A DNA stretch of 64,000 nt, taken from contig NC_056523.1 in assembly GCF_019175285.1 (NCBI RefSeq), positions 181,442,271 to 181,506,270 of the forward strand, given 5' to 3'. Origin of the DNA: Sceloporus undulatus. Lineage: Eukaryota > Chordata > Lepidosauria > Squamata > Phrynosomatidae. Shown here one piece after another: positions 12,376 to 21,957 of the stretch (within the stretch, counting starts at the first letter, position 1; each line of letters begins with the position of its first letter). Made by a program: the position numbers and the translations under genes. The notes under the pieces are model-generated. The model was not told where the DNA came from. It worked only from the letters and a program-made list of their open reading frames with translations, and did not search any database.

Positions 12376-12758
12376 GGGGCCTCTTCACACTGCATTGTTA
12401 TAGCACTATGGTTCCACATTAATTGCCATGGCTGCATGATATGGAATCTTGGGATTTGTGATTTGGTGAGATACTAGAATTACAGACTCACAGAGTTGGA
12501 AGAGATCCCAGGGGCCATCCAGTCCAATATCCTGCCATGCAGGAACATGCAATCAAAGAACCCTTGAGAGATGGTCATCCAGCCTCTGTTTAAAAACTTC
12601 CAAAGAAGGAGACTCCACCACTTTCCAAAGCACTAGAGCTTTTTGGTTGAGAGTTCTAAATACCCCTCCCTCAATTGCAAATTGCAGATTCTACAGGATG
12701 CAGTCATGGTTTGTAAAGTATAATTATAGTACTATAATTGTACAGTGTGAAAAGGCCC
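12376..12758 (+). mobile_element. Harbinger-like MITE split by a CR1 fragment
   Basis: Ends read GGGGCCTCTTCACACTGC and, as the complement of the right end, GGGCCTTTTCACACTGTAC. They are flanked by TTA at 12373-12375 and 12759-12761, the 3-bp target duplication type of PIF/Harbinger elements. A right-end scrap of the same family (TGTACAGTGTGAAAGGGACC) lies at 18860-18882. Confidence 0.65.
12478..12650 (-). mobile_element. CR1 3'-end fragment nested in MITE
   Basis: AGTTGGAAGAGATCCCAGGG, GCCATCCAGTCCAATATCCT and TGGTCATCCAGCCTCTG form the antisense CR1 3' block. The MITE resumes on the far side. Confidence 0.75.
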
Positions 12759-12827
12759 TTAGTCATATGTGGAGGAGAACCACATAGCCCCTATGACTAA
12801 CAGTGTGTCCATCATGCTGGACAACTA

Positions 12828-13062
12828 CAATAGGCCTTGGTATTCGTTGGGGTTTGGTTCCAGGACCCCCCATATCCCCATGGATACTAAAATCTGTGGA
12901 TGCTCAAGTCCCATTACATATTAGGGATAGAAAAATGGTGTCCCTTATATAAAATGGCAAAATCAAGCTTTCCTTTTTAGAATTTATATATTTTTTGCTA
13001 TCTTCAAACTGTGGATGCTTGAATGCATGGATAAAGAATCCGTGGACAAGGAGGGCTAACAG
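12828..13062 (+). mobile_element. Tigger-like miniature element, copy 2
   Basis: It has TA flanks and ends CAATAGGCCTTGGTATTCG and GAGGGCTAACAG. Interior GGATGCTCAAGTCCCATTAC and CTGTGGATGCTTGAATGC match the copy at 3382. About 235 bp. Confidence 0.8.
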
Positions 13063-13099
13063 TATAACAGTTTATACTACTTGCCTTCATTCTATAAAA

Positions 13100-13225
13100 T
13101 CCTGGAATTTGTACTTTATTGAGGAACTGGTAAACCATCTCTGAGTTTTCCTTACCTAAGAAAATTGTATGAAAAATTCATGGGGTGACCATGAGTCGAC
13201 AGATGACTTGATGGTACATATATAC
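13100..13225 (+). repeat. BovB/Sauria-type 3' tail
   Basis: AAACCATCTCTGAGTTTTCC, then CATGGGGTGACCATGAGTCG and GATGACTTGATGG, match the conserved BovB 3' end seen also at 15,630. Confidence 0.5.
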
Positions 13226-14300
13226 ACATAGGGAAACATGTGGATTACTCAAATGAGAGGCCATGCCCCGTTGCTCAGAGGTGTTGCAATCAGACCTCGC
13301 TATCACTGTTTGCAGAATGAGCAGAAGCAGGACAAACTAGTAATTTTTGCTGAGGACACAAGGTGTTTCTCCCCTTGCTCTCTTGCGTGCTTTTCTGTTG
13401 AACACAAACAAGGCCTGGACTTTTCACATTCTTTCTGGCTGTTTGCAGAGGCAGATCAGCACATTCCTGTCTTCTATCGTGACACTTCCCAATAGAAAAA
13501 GGGCCTGGGAGGGACAGAAGAGGGACCTGGGTGGAAGAGAAGATCGCCTTCAGTGGTTTGGCCACCACCTTTGTTTGTTCTTTTGTCATAAAGGACATAT
13601 CCTTGAAGGAAAGGGAATCCCAAGGAAAAACAGCACTTGGGGGAAGTTACCTTTTTGCATTCCTAGAATTTCCTAGTTTGTGGCCCTGCTGGCTGGGAAT
13701 ATTATCTGAATGTATTCCCAAAAATGGATAATGTTTCCAGGCTCTGAGAAAAAGCATTCTGTTGCCTCATTCTGCAGTCTGGGATTTATTGCCCAAGGCT
13801 GTGGTGATGAATCGGAAGGGTTATGTCACCAATCCCTACTTACTCTGACTTCTTTTATCATGACTGCTACCGAGAATCCCTATAATCGGAGGCAGTTTGC
13901 CACCGAATACCAGAGGTTGGAGAAGGCTTTGGCTTGTTTGGCTGCCCACTGATGGAAACAGGGCAGCCGGATCCTGACCAGTCCAGCAGAATGGTGCTTC
14001 TTCTGTGGTTTAAAAAAGTCTCTGCTTTTGAAACAGTCACTGGGTAGATTGCTAGGGAACCTCATGTACTATGTGAGTTCACTCTTCACTTCTTTCTCTC
14101 AGAGTGAAGAGGCTTCCTCACCAAGGAAACTTGACAAAACTTGGGTCCCTACTGAGGCTTGTGGCCCAGAAGGGGTTCTGTATGAAAGAGTCCTCTGGTT
14201 TTGCTACTCCTCATCCCACCAGCTGCTTCCACATCAGGAGGGCAGTGAATCTCTCTGGCTTTTAGCCTGAACTTGAAATGAACTATCCAAGCTGCTGAAG
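13226..14300. other. Intergenic, nothing recognised
   Basis: Several short overlapping frames are present, but none shows a conserved domain or splice pattern. Confidence 0.4.
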
Positions 14301-14310
14301 ATATTCTTGA

Positions 14311-14525
14311 GATAGAATCATAGAATCGTAGAGTTGGAAGACACCACAAGGGCCATCCAGTCCAACCCCCCTGCCATGCAGGAACTCTTAATCAAATCAT
14401 CCCTGACAGATGGCCATCCAGCCTCTTTTTAAAGACCTCCAAGGAGGGAGACTCCGCCAATTTCCAAGGGAGTGTGTTCCACTGTTGAACAGCCCTTACT
14501 GTCAGGAAGTTCCTCCTAATATTGA
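14311..14525 (-). mobile_element. CR1 3' end
   Basis: It begins with the octamer tail ATAGAATCATAGAATCGTAG in antisense, then GAGTTGGAAGACACC, GGCCATCCAGTCCAACCCCC and GATGGCCATCCAGCC. This is the clearest CR1 3' end in the window. Confidence 0.85.
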
Positions 14526-14568
14526 GATGGAATCGCGAATACTGTATAGCAAGCATTTTTGGATACAG

Positions 14569-14775
14569 CTAGCATGGCGTATTGGCCAGAGTGTTGGACT
14601 AAAACTCTGGAGACCAGGGCTTGATTCCCCACTTGGCCAACTAACCTACCATGTGATCTTGGGCAAATCACATGCTCTCAGCCTCAGGGGACTGCAATGG
14701 CAAACAAATCTTGCTAACAAACCCCGATAGATTTGTCTTAGGGTTGCAGTTGCCATAACCGAGAAGCAACCTGAA
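14569..14775 (+). mobile_element. ACA-tailed SINE
   Basis: Head AGCATGGCGTATTGGCCAGA, B box GGGCTTGATTCCCC, body GGGCAAATCACATGCTCTC and tail GGTTGCAGTTGCCATAACC. The (ACA)n tail has decayed. Confidence 0.75.
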
Positions 14776-14989
14776 AGCATATAAAAACAAGCATTGTAGG
14801 GGAGATGTGAACTTTCAGCATTTACAAAATAATAGTGTTGTTTGCGGAGGTGAATTCAGAAATAAAAGGCTTCTCTTTTCCACTTACAAATTAGCTGAGG
14901 AATGATCTATTTCTGCATCTTGGATAGCAAGTCATCTGCTCATGGCCTTATTGGAAGGCAAAGGCACAGCTTTTCTGAATATAATTTGT

Positions 14990-15050
14990 GTAGAAAACCC
15001 TAGGACAGGGTTGCCATAAGTCAAGTTGACTTGAAGGCATGGAATAACAA
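14990..15050 (+). repeat. ACA-tailed SINE 3' tail
   Basis: GACAGGGTTGCCATAAGTCA followed by ACTTGAAGGCATGGAATAAC is the SINE 3' end. Confidence 0.5.
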
Positions 15051-15329
15051 GAAGAATCCCGAGTCTTCATGCACAAAGCACAGACAAGACTGGTCCAGGA
15101 ATCAGGCAGAGGAAGGCCGCTGCTTTAGGGTGAGAATTCTAGAGGGCCTGCCATAGTTATCTGTATGCCAAACAGATTGCCCTATGCCCCCGTCCTAATC
15201 TGGTGCCCTCAGATGTGATGGAGGGCATAGTCTTTTCATCAGCGATAAACTAAGAATCAAAAACTAGTATTGTTGTTGTTGTGTGCCTTCTAAGTTGTTG
15301 GAACTCATTTGAAACATGGTGCTTGAGAA

Positions 15330-15685
15330 GACCCCTGAGAATACCACAGACAGCCAAAAAGACAAACAAATGGGTCTTTGAACAAGTCAAGCCTGAAATC
15401 TTCCTAGAAGCCAAGACAGTCAAATTGAAGCTGTCTTACTTTGGCCATATCATGAGAAGGCATGACTCATCAGAAAAGACAAATGCTAATAAATGTTGTA
15501 GTAGAAAGAGAGGTAGATAGCATGTCAGATGGATGGACTCAATCAGGGAGGACACAGAACTGACTTTGTAGGACATGAGCAGAGCAGTGGAGGACAAGGC
15601 AGTCTTGGATATGTCTCGTCCACAGGATTGCCATGAGTCGGGATCAAATAGATGGAAGTTAACAATAACAACATGACCACTACCA
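15330..15685 (+). mobile_element. BovB LINE 3' end
   Basis: It encodes TVKLKLSYFGHIMRRHDSSE near 15415-15480, then the 3' region ending GGATTGCCATGAGTCGGGAT and AACAATAACA. This copy lacks the hAT insertion of the 8.5-kb copy. Confidence 0.8.
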
Positions 15686-15833
15686 TGCTAGCTGGCGGTT
15701 TCTGAGATTTGTAGTGTGAGATGTAACTGTCCCCATCCTAACAAGTTCCAGTTTTGTAAAACTAGAATGTCAAGAAAAATACTTTCAGACTAGTGATATT
15801 GCTTCTATGCTAGTCTAATGCATTTAAAGAGTC

Positions 15834-16062
15834 TTGGGCTGCTGCTGCACTGCAGAAATAATGCAGTATTACATCACTTTAACTGTCATGGCTCAATACA
15901 ATGGAATTCTGGGATTTGTAGTTTTGTGAGACATTTAGCCTTCTCTGTCAGAAAGCTCTGGTGCCACACGAAACTAAAAATCCCAGGTTTCCATAACATG
16001 GAACCATGGCAGTTAAAGCGGTGTCAATCTGCATTATTTCTGCAGTGCAGTTGCAGCCCTGA
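15834..16062. mobile_element. Palindromic MITE, 'GCAGAAATAATCCAG' family
   Basis: Left end GGGCTGCTGCTGCACTGCAG and right end CTGCAGTGCAGTTGCAGCCC are inverted repeats about 225 bp apart. The long arms are mutually complementary (CACTTTAACTGTCATGGCTC). Confidence 0.85.
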
Positions 16063-17925
16063 TCCTAAAGTATGGAAGAGCTTTCAAATAAGCTTTCGCC
16101 CACTGAGGTTCGGAAGTGGCACAAACCCAAAAGACTTGTTCAACATGCTTATTTATGCCAATGAAAATCAACCTCCTGAGTTACCTCTCCAATTAGTTTA
16201 ACAGGCATGACTTCCACATGAAATTTTGAAATGCAGCATCTTTTCATCTTAGCTTCCGAAGCAATTTACACAGATCTCAGAGGTGATCTCCCTTTAATTG
16301 TTTAGTTATTGCTTAACATCAAGTTGAAACTGGCGTGAGAGGGAGTGAGTGGTGAGGAAGGTTTGGAGCCCTAGGTTCAGATCACGTCCTGAGGAGCCAC
16401 AGATATCTGGCTATGTGTTTATGATAGAATGATTGTAAAACAGCCATGCTAGTTGCCTTGGTTGGCTAGATGTGGTCATTTACCAAATCTCCTTTTGTTA
16501 CAAGGTTCTTGTAGATGTTTACAGCCAAGGATCATTCCTTTCAGCTTCGTTTGTCTGATTCTGGAGAAAAGAATTTCCAGGCCAGGGATCAAAACACAGG
16601 CAAGTTAATTACTTACACTTAAAAGGCATGCCAGAAGCATTGCCTAGCAGTGCCTGACCCTCCTCTACTCCCCCTCTTCTCTTCAACCAGATAGATTGAT
16701 CATTTATAGCTTCCATTGAGCAGCACACAGAACTCCAAACAGACAATGCTTCCTCCCTAATCGTTAATCCCATCCCTCAGTACTTCACGGCTGCTAAGCA
16801 TGCATAGCCATCTCTGGAATATTTATGATGTGTGTGGAGATTCCTCCTTAGGCATAGCTTGCAACATTTCACAGATGAAAACTGGGACACACATGGCCAA
16901 ACAACATCAGAATGTGGTCAAGATGGCAAAAGTTATTAATGAGGAAGAACAGACAAGTTAGGAGAGGTACAGCAGATTGTTTTGCTTGAGCCTACTGGGA
17001 AGGGCAAGATTCCACCCCTCTTGTCTTCTCCACCTGCTGAGTTAATTGAATGCAAGCTCAATTTGAACTCAGTTTGCAGCAGTCAGGATAAGATGAGGAC
17101 AAAGGGGGAAAGTGTGAGGAGGAAGGAGAAACTGTGACATTTTAAAAGCAGATGAAAAAGGGGGATAACAGAAGATTAATCAGGACTGTCCCAATCAAAT
17201 TGGGAAGTTTGGAGACTGTGCTTAGATGGTGTATATGTCCGAATTTCCTCAAACCTACGTTTACTGATGCTTCACTCTTGCATCTCATGGGTCTTTGCTT
17301 TGGCTACAGTACTGTTGTACCTGCTACCTGAGTTTCCTGTAAGAGGGAGGTATTTTAATGACTGTCAATATATGAAATGGTCTTTCATGCCTATTTTGTG
17401 CCCCTGTTACAGTTGCACCCAGAGAAGGTGTCTCTATCACTTCACCTTAGTCACCTCCCTCCTCTTCACTTCCACTTCCTCCATCCAGCACTGCTAAACC
17501 AGGTGAAAAAGCAGGAGGGAAGATTAAAATATCCCATGGCACCTCTTTCAGTTTGCTGCAGGGCACCAGGACACCGTGACACATAGTTTGGGAACTGCTG
17601 ACTTAAAGTGATTGGCTTCTGGTGGCCCATTGTTTGATACTGATGGAAGGCAGAGGCTGAAATTCGGCCAGTGGTACAAGGGAGCTCTGCCAGTGTGCCC
17701 CCACAGTCACATGGGTTGTGGGTGGTACATTTGTAGCCAGGCACTGTCCAGCTGCCACTGCATTGCTTGGAGAAAAGCATTGTGCAAGGAGGCAATGTAG
17801 ACTTCATTACACAACATCTGAAGAACTGTTTATGCTAGCACAACTCCTTAACATAAGTCAACAAAAGGATTCTGGCCAATGAGATTTTATGTACTTGCTT
17901 ACTTACTACTGAGCAATTGTTTCAG
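16063..17925. other. Intergenic, nothing recognised
   Basis: I found no conserved coding frame and no confidently assignable repeat. Confidence 0.4.
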
Positions 17926-18165
17926 AATTCAAAGACATAGCTTGTTAGTCTGGAAAATCAGTATGCAAAGGGATCTTGCAGCACCTTTGAGACTAACTGA
18001 AAGACAGATGTTGGCAGCAGGAGCTTTCTAGACTTGAGCCTACTCCCTCAGATGCATATGCATCTAAGGAAGTTGGCTCAAGTCTACAAAACTTAATGCT
18101 ACCAATTTCTTTCAGTTAATCAATCTCAAAGGGGCTACAAGATCCCTTTGCATAGCAATTGTTTC
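17925..18165. mobile_element. Palindromic repeat, 'TTAGTCTGGAAAATCAG' family
   Basis: GTCTGGAAAATCAGTATGCA, then AAGGGATCTTGCAGCACC and TTTGAGACTAACTGAAAG, face TCTCAAAGGGGCTACAAGAT and CCCTTTGCATAGC at the other end. A foldback element; copies at 25345, 26250 and 49850. Confidence 0.7.
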
Positions 18166-18398
18166 ACTAGGACTGTTCTAGTTGGAACTGGTAATTGGAT
18201 TTAGGCCTATATATTTGACCAAGCTATCTCTCAAGATTCTTCCTTCTGTTTACTTATCACTGACCCCCATTTAATGATAATCCCTGTTTAAACAGCCTCA
18301 ATTGCTTTGGTTAGAACAAAATAAGATTGCAAAAGGAGCTGAAGAATCTCTCCAAACTGAGAGAATGGGCATTCCCCTAGCAAATGTCATTCAGTGTA

Positions 18399-18625
18399 AA
18401 GGTTGTCCCTTCTTATCCACAGATTCATGGATTCAATCAACCACGTCTTGAAAGTATTCAAGATATATAAATTCTAAAAAGCAAACCTTGATCTTGCCAT
18501 TTTATATAAAGGACACCAATTTTACTATGCCATTGTATTTCATGGGACTTGAGCACTCTTGGATTTTGTTATCCTGGGGGAAGGTGTCCTGGAACTAAAC
18601 CCCAGCAGATACCAAAGGCTCACTG
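18399..18625 (-). mobile_element. Tigger-like miniature element, copy 3
   Basis: A reverse-oriented copy of the 3382 element with TA flanks. It contains CATGGGACTTGAGCACTC and TCCTGGAACTAAACCCCAG. About 227 bp. Confidence 0.75.
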
Positions 18626-18648
18626 TATATGTAGGCAATGACAAAGTT

Positions 18649-18680
18649 GTTGTTGTTGTTGTTGATGATGATGATGATAT
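18649..18680. repeat. (GTT)n/(GAT)n microsatellite
   Basis: A run of GTT triplets passes directly into GAT triplets. Confidence 0.8.
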
Positions 18681-19001
18681 TTCTGTGTACACACCGATAG
18701 GTTCTAAAATGGCAGTGGCTGGTCAAGAAATAGATCTTGGGTAAAGGGTTCTGACAATAATCTTGTGAAGCAGGTGAAGTGAGGAGGAGAGCCATGTACA
18801 TTGCGTTGAGGTCATTCAGTAGAATGCTATCTGAATTAAAGCATTATCAAAACATTATGATTGTACAGTGTGAAAGGGACCTTAAAAAGTCCTTTGGCTT
18901 GATCCAGCAAGGTCCCTCTAAATATATGTATCCTTCAGGTTAGAGGTGCGGTTTTGAAGACATGGCAATCCTTACCTGCTGTACATTTTGTGCTTTCTTG
19001 G

Positions 19002-19011
19002 NNNNNNNNNN
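19002..19011. other. Assembly gap, 10 N
   Basis: Ten unknown bases. The true size is not given by the sequence. Both flanks are ordinary AT-rich DNA. Confidence 0.99.
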
Positions 19012-19654
19012 TTGGCAAAATCAAATTTCAGACTTTTATTACAAAGAAATTGTTCTTTTAAAGCATTTGGGTGTAATGAGAGCTGTGTTCCTCTGTTTAA
19101 ATGCCTGGATGGAGGAAGAGGGGTCTTTGCAAACAGGTTTGGACAACTGCTGCCCTCTTTGGGTCTCTGTTGAAAGACAACACAATAGCAAAAACAAAAT
19201 AATTGTCAATAAATACTCTTTATGGAGTTAAACCATGGGCAGTTGGAAAAATGAGGAACAACTGGGTAACATATCTAACGTGTGTATGTGTAAGGTGTGT
19301 GTGTGAGAGAGAGTGAGAGGGAGAAAGAGAACATATCTGGCAGTATCTGTCTTAAAATAACTAGGTAACTTATCTCAGGGAGTGAGACACAGAGAGACAG
19401 AAAGAGACTGTATAACTTATTTTCAGTGTTTCTGTGTGGGAGAGTTTATATCTTATCTGGCGTATGAGTGAGAGGAAGAGCGACACATGCTATAACCTGC
19501 TGCTTGGATCTCAAAGGAAGTTGCTTTTTCTGTTACCAACGGAGATTAAATTTTGTTACCTGCCTTTTGCAACTCCATGTCTCTCATAGCCCACATGGCC
19601 AAAGAGAGTAGGGCCCCTTGCCCACATGGATATTCCTCCAGGACATCTTAACTG

Positions 19655-19659
19655 ACAGA

Positions 19660-19698
<39 letters not shown>

Positions 19699-19745
19699 CA
19701 TTTTGACAAAATGTTTCCTTCCTTCCTTCCTTCCTTCCTTCCTCC
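19655..19745. repeat. (AAAT)n and (TTCC)n microsatellites
   Basis: An AAAT tetramer run at about 19661-19697 is followed by a CCTT tetramer run at about 19716-19743. A GA dinucleotide run lies at 19909-19929. Confidence 0.9.
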
Positions 19746-19954
19746 TGTATGATTTTTAAAACACCTTTGCATGATGAAGAAGCCAGTGGAGCTTTGGAAG
19801 CTTGCATCATGCATTTTGTGCATCTTTGGTTCACCCAATAAAGGTGTTGCTGTTTTGTGGATTGTGGATGTCATTGTATTTTACTGTATGTATGTGAGTA
19901 AATGAACAAGAGAGAGAGAGAGAGAGAGAAGCTGCCTAACTTCTCTGGCATTTC

Positions 19955-20055
19955 AGTATGCAGAGGAATCTTGTAGCATTTTTGACACTGTGCGAAAGAG
20001 GGTGTAGCATATGCTTTTGTAGACTGGGTCTACTTCCTCAGATCCATCTATGGAC
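19955..20055. repeat. 'TTAGTCTGGAAAATCAG' family, half copy
   Basis: CAGTATGCAGAGGAATCTTG, TAGCATTTTTGACACTG and GACTGGGTCTACTTCCTCAG belong to the foldback family at 17925. The other arm is at about 20319-20365, separated by the MITE that follows. Confidence 0.6.
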
Positions 20056-20059
20056 ACAG

Positions 20060-20278
20060 ACTAAGGTCTGATCTTCACTATAGAAATAATGCTGTTTGAC
20101 ACCACTTTATCGGCCGTGGCTCAACGCTATAGACTCCCAGGATTTGTAGTTTGTGATACCAGAGCTCTCTGACAGAGAATGCTAAATATCCTATAAAATG
20201 ACAAATCCGAGGATCCCATAGCATTGAACAATGGCATTTAAAGCAGTGTCAAATTGCATTGTTTCTGTGATGCCAATT
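20060..20278. mobile_element. Palindromic MITE, 'GCAGAAATAATCCAG' family
   Basis: GAAATAATGCTGTTTGACAC at the left faces GTGTCAAATTGCATTGTTTC at the right, with GATTTGTAGTTTGTGATACC in the centre. It is inserted between the two arms of another foldback repeat. Confidence 0.8.
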
Positions 20279-20381
20279 AAACCCAGGTATTTCAAAGCCG
20301 GTGCTACAACTTCTTTCTCACATTTATTCTCAAAGGTGCTACAAGATCCCCTTGCATGCAGATATTCCCAACTAAAGCCAG

Positions 20382-20572
20382 CATGGTGTGGTGGTTTGAG
20401 TGTAGGACCTGGACTCTGGAGATCTGGATTCGTTTCCCTACTTGGCCATGGAAACCCACTGGGTGACCATGGGCAAGTCACACACTATCAGCCCCAGAAA
20501 AGCCCAAGATTGGGTCGCCTTAGGGTTGCTGTAAAATGGAAATGACTTGAAAACACACAGCAGCAACATTCC
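20382..20572 (+). mobile_element. ACA-tailed SINE
   Basis: Head AGCATGGTGTGGTGGTTTGA, body GAAACCCACTGGGTGACCAT and TTAGGGTTGCTGTAAAATG, tail ACACACAGCAGCAAC. A 3' part of another copy follows at 20632-20755. Confidence 0.8.
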
Positions 20573-20631
20573 AGACTGACACAGCTATGTCTCTGAATTC
20601 TCTGGCATTTGTGAGTCATTCTATAATTTCC

Positions 20632-20757
20632 ACTTGGTGGACTTGAGCAAGTCACACAGTCTCCTCTGAACCAATCTTGCCCAGAAAACCCCACGACAAC
20701 CTTGCCTTATGATCGCCACAGGTCTGAAATAGTTTGAAGGCACACAACAACAAATTA
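20632..20757 (+). mobile_element. ACA-tailed SINE, 3' part
   Basis: GAGCAAGTCACACAGTCTCC, AAACCCCACGACAACCTTGC and AGGCACACAACAACAA are the SINE body and tail. Confidence 0.7.
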
Positions 20758-21169
20758 GAAATACATTTTCCATTAGAGACAGCCTGTCTTTCCAGTGTCA
20801 TGGACTTAGAGTTCCTACCTAGGCTTCTGCAGGAAGGCTTAGACTATCAGATCCATACATGGCAACAGGGAAAACAATGGCGTGTACAATTCTAACTTTT
20901 GTGCTCAGTTGTGTATCTTTGCATTTTAGGACCTTCTCTAGTTCTTTCATAGCTGTCCTCCCCATCCTTAACCTTCTTCTGATTTCCCGGCTGCAGTCTC
21001 CATTCCCATCAATGTTTGATCCCTGGTATGAGAATTATTTTTCCTATTTCTATTTCTTCCTTGTCTAATTCCCATTTGTGTAGGTCCTCTGTGGCCATGT
21101 TATTCATTTCCCTTTGTTTCCAACAGTCGGCTATGGACAACATCATGACAGAATTCCTAGCCATGTCTA

Positions 21170-21258
21170 ATGTCTAATTAACAATTTGTAAGCCACTCTG
21201 GTAGCCTTTTGGCGGAAGAGCGGGGTGATAATAATAATAATAATAATAATAATAATGT
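21170..21258 (+). repeat. LINE 3' tail with (ATA)n
   Basis: GTAAGCCACTCTGG and GGCGGAAGAGCGGGGTGATA, then a TAA repeat at about 21229-21256, resemble the L2-like 3' terminus. Confidence 0.6.
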
Positions 21259-21274
21259 TAGTCTGGAAAATCAG

Positions 21275-21465
21275 AGTGTGGTGGAGTTCTCCCTCCTTGG
21301 AGGTCTTTAAACAGAGGCTGGATGGCCATCTGTGTCAATGGGGATGCTTTGACTGAGAGCTCCTGCATGGCAGATGTAGAGTTCCTGCATGGCAGAATAG
21401 GGTTGGACTGGATGGCCTTTCTTAGGGTCTCTTCCAACTCTAGGCTTCTAGGATTCTATATACTC
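21275..21465 (+). mobile_element. CR1 3' end, just upstream of KRT8 promoter
   Basis: TTCTCCCTCCTTGGAGGTCT, TTAAACAGAGGCTGGATGGC, GGGTTGGACTGGATGGCC and the terminal GGATTCTATA give a sense-oriented CR1 3' end. It ends about 75 bp before the GC-box region. Confidence 0.85.
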
Positions 21466-21539
21466 CAGGCCTGCCTCTGAGTCTGAAGAGCCAGGTTTGG
21501 GTGGGGAAGGGTTAATAAAATGAAGGCAGGCAGGTGAGG

Positions 21540-21640
21540 GGCGTGTCCTTCCCTGGCCCCGCCCCTGGCTCAGGTGAGCCCCGCCCCTCCTGCTCCTGCC
21601 GCCTATAAAAGGGCTGCCTGGGCTTTGGGTGGCCATTCTG
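21540..21640 (+). promoter_or_regulatory. KRT8: KRT8 core promoter (TATA box, two GC boxes)
   Basis: A TATAAAA lies at 21604-21610. GC boxes of the form CCCCGCCCC lie at 21557-21565 and 21579-21587, where Sp1-family factors would be expected to bind. CAGGTG E-box-like sites flank them at about 21532 and 21571. Transcription should begin near 21635, giving a 5' UTR of only about 20 nt. The transcription start is inferred from TATA spacing. Confidence 0.8.
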
Positions 21641-21654
21641 CAGAAGGCTCCAGG

Positions 21655-21957
21655 ATGAAGCGCACCTCCGTCCGCAGCTTCAGCAGCCGCTCCTACACTC
21701 CGGGCCCTGCAGGCTCCCGCATCAGCAGCAGCTATGCCTCCTCCGGCTATGGGGGCACCAGGGGCTCCTTCCGAGGGGCCTCGCTGGGCAGCATCAGCGG
21801 AGGAGGCGGCATGGGGGGCATCACGGCCGTCAGCGTCAACAAGAGCCTGCTGGCGCCCCTCAACCTGGAGATCGACCCCACCATCCAACAAGTCAGGACC
21901 AAGGAGAAGGAAGAGATCAAGAGCCTCAACAACAAGTTCGCCAGCCTCATCGACAAG
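21655..21957 (+). CDS. KRT8: KRT8 exon 1: head domain and start of coil 1A
   Basis: It encodes residues 1-101, from [14 protein letters not shown] to [11 protein letters not shown], and ends in phase 0 before a GTGGGG donor. The start was chosen because the ATG lies about 45 nt after a TATA box. An in-frame upstream ATG at 21574 lies before the TATA box and would not be transcribed. The head keeps SSRSYT, GSRISSS and the [12 protein letters not shown] stretch known from keratin 8, but is shorter at its N-terminus than the human head. The position equivalent to human Ser74 (LLSPL) is Ala67 (LLAPL). Confidence 0.95.

Noticed and set aside
13238-13952. Possible unannotated exons between 13.2 and 14.0 kb
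   Set aside because: Overlapping frames on both strands, with no recognisable domain or consistent splice phase.
21574-21654. Upstream in-frame ATG that would lengthen the KRT8 head
   Set aside because: It lies before the TATA box, so it should not be in the transcript, and the added residues do not resemble a keratin head.
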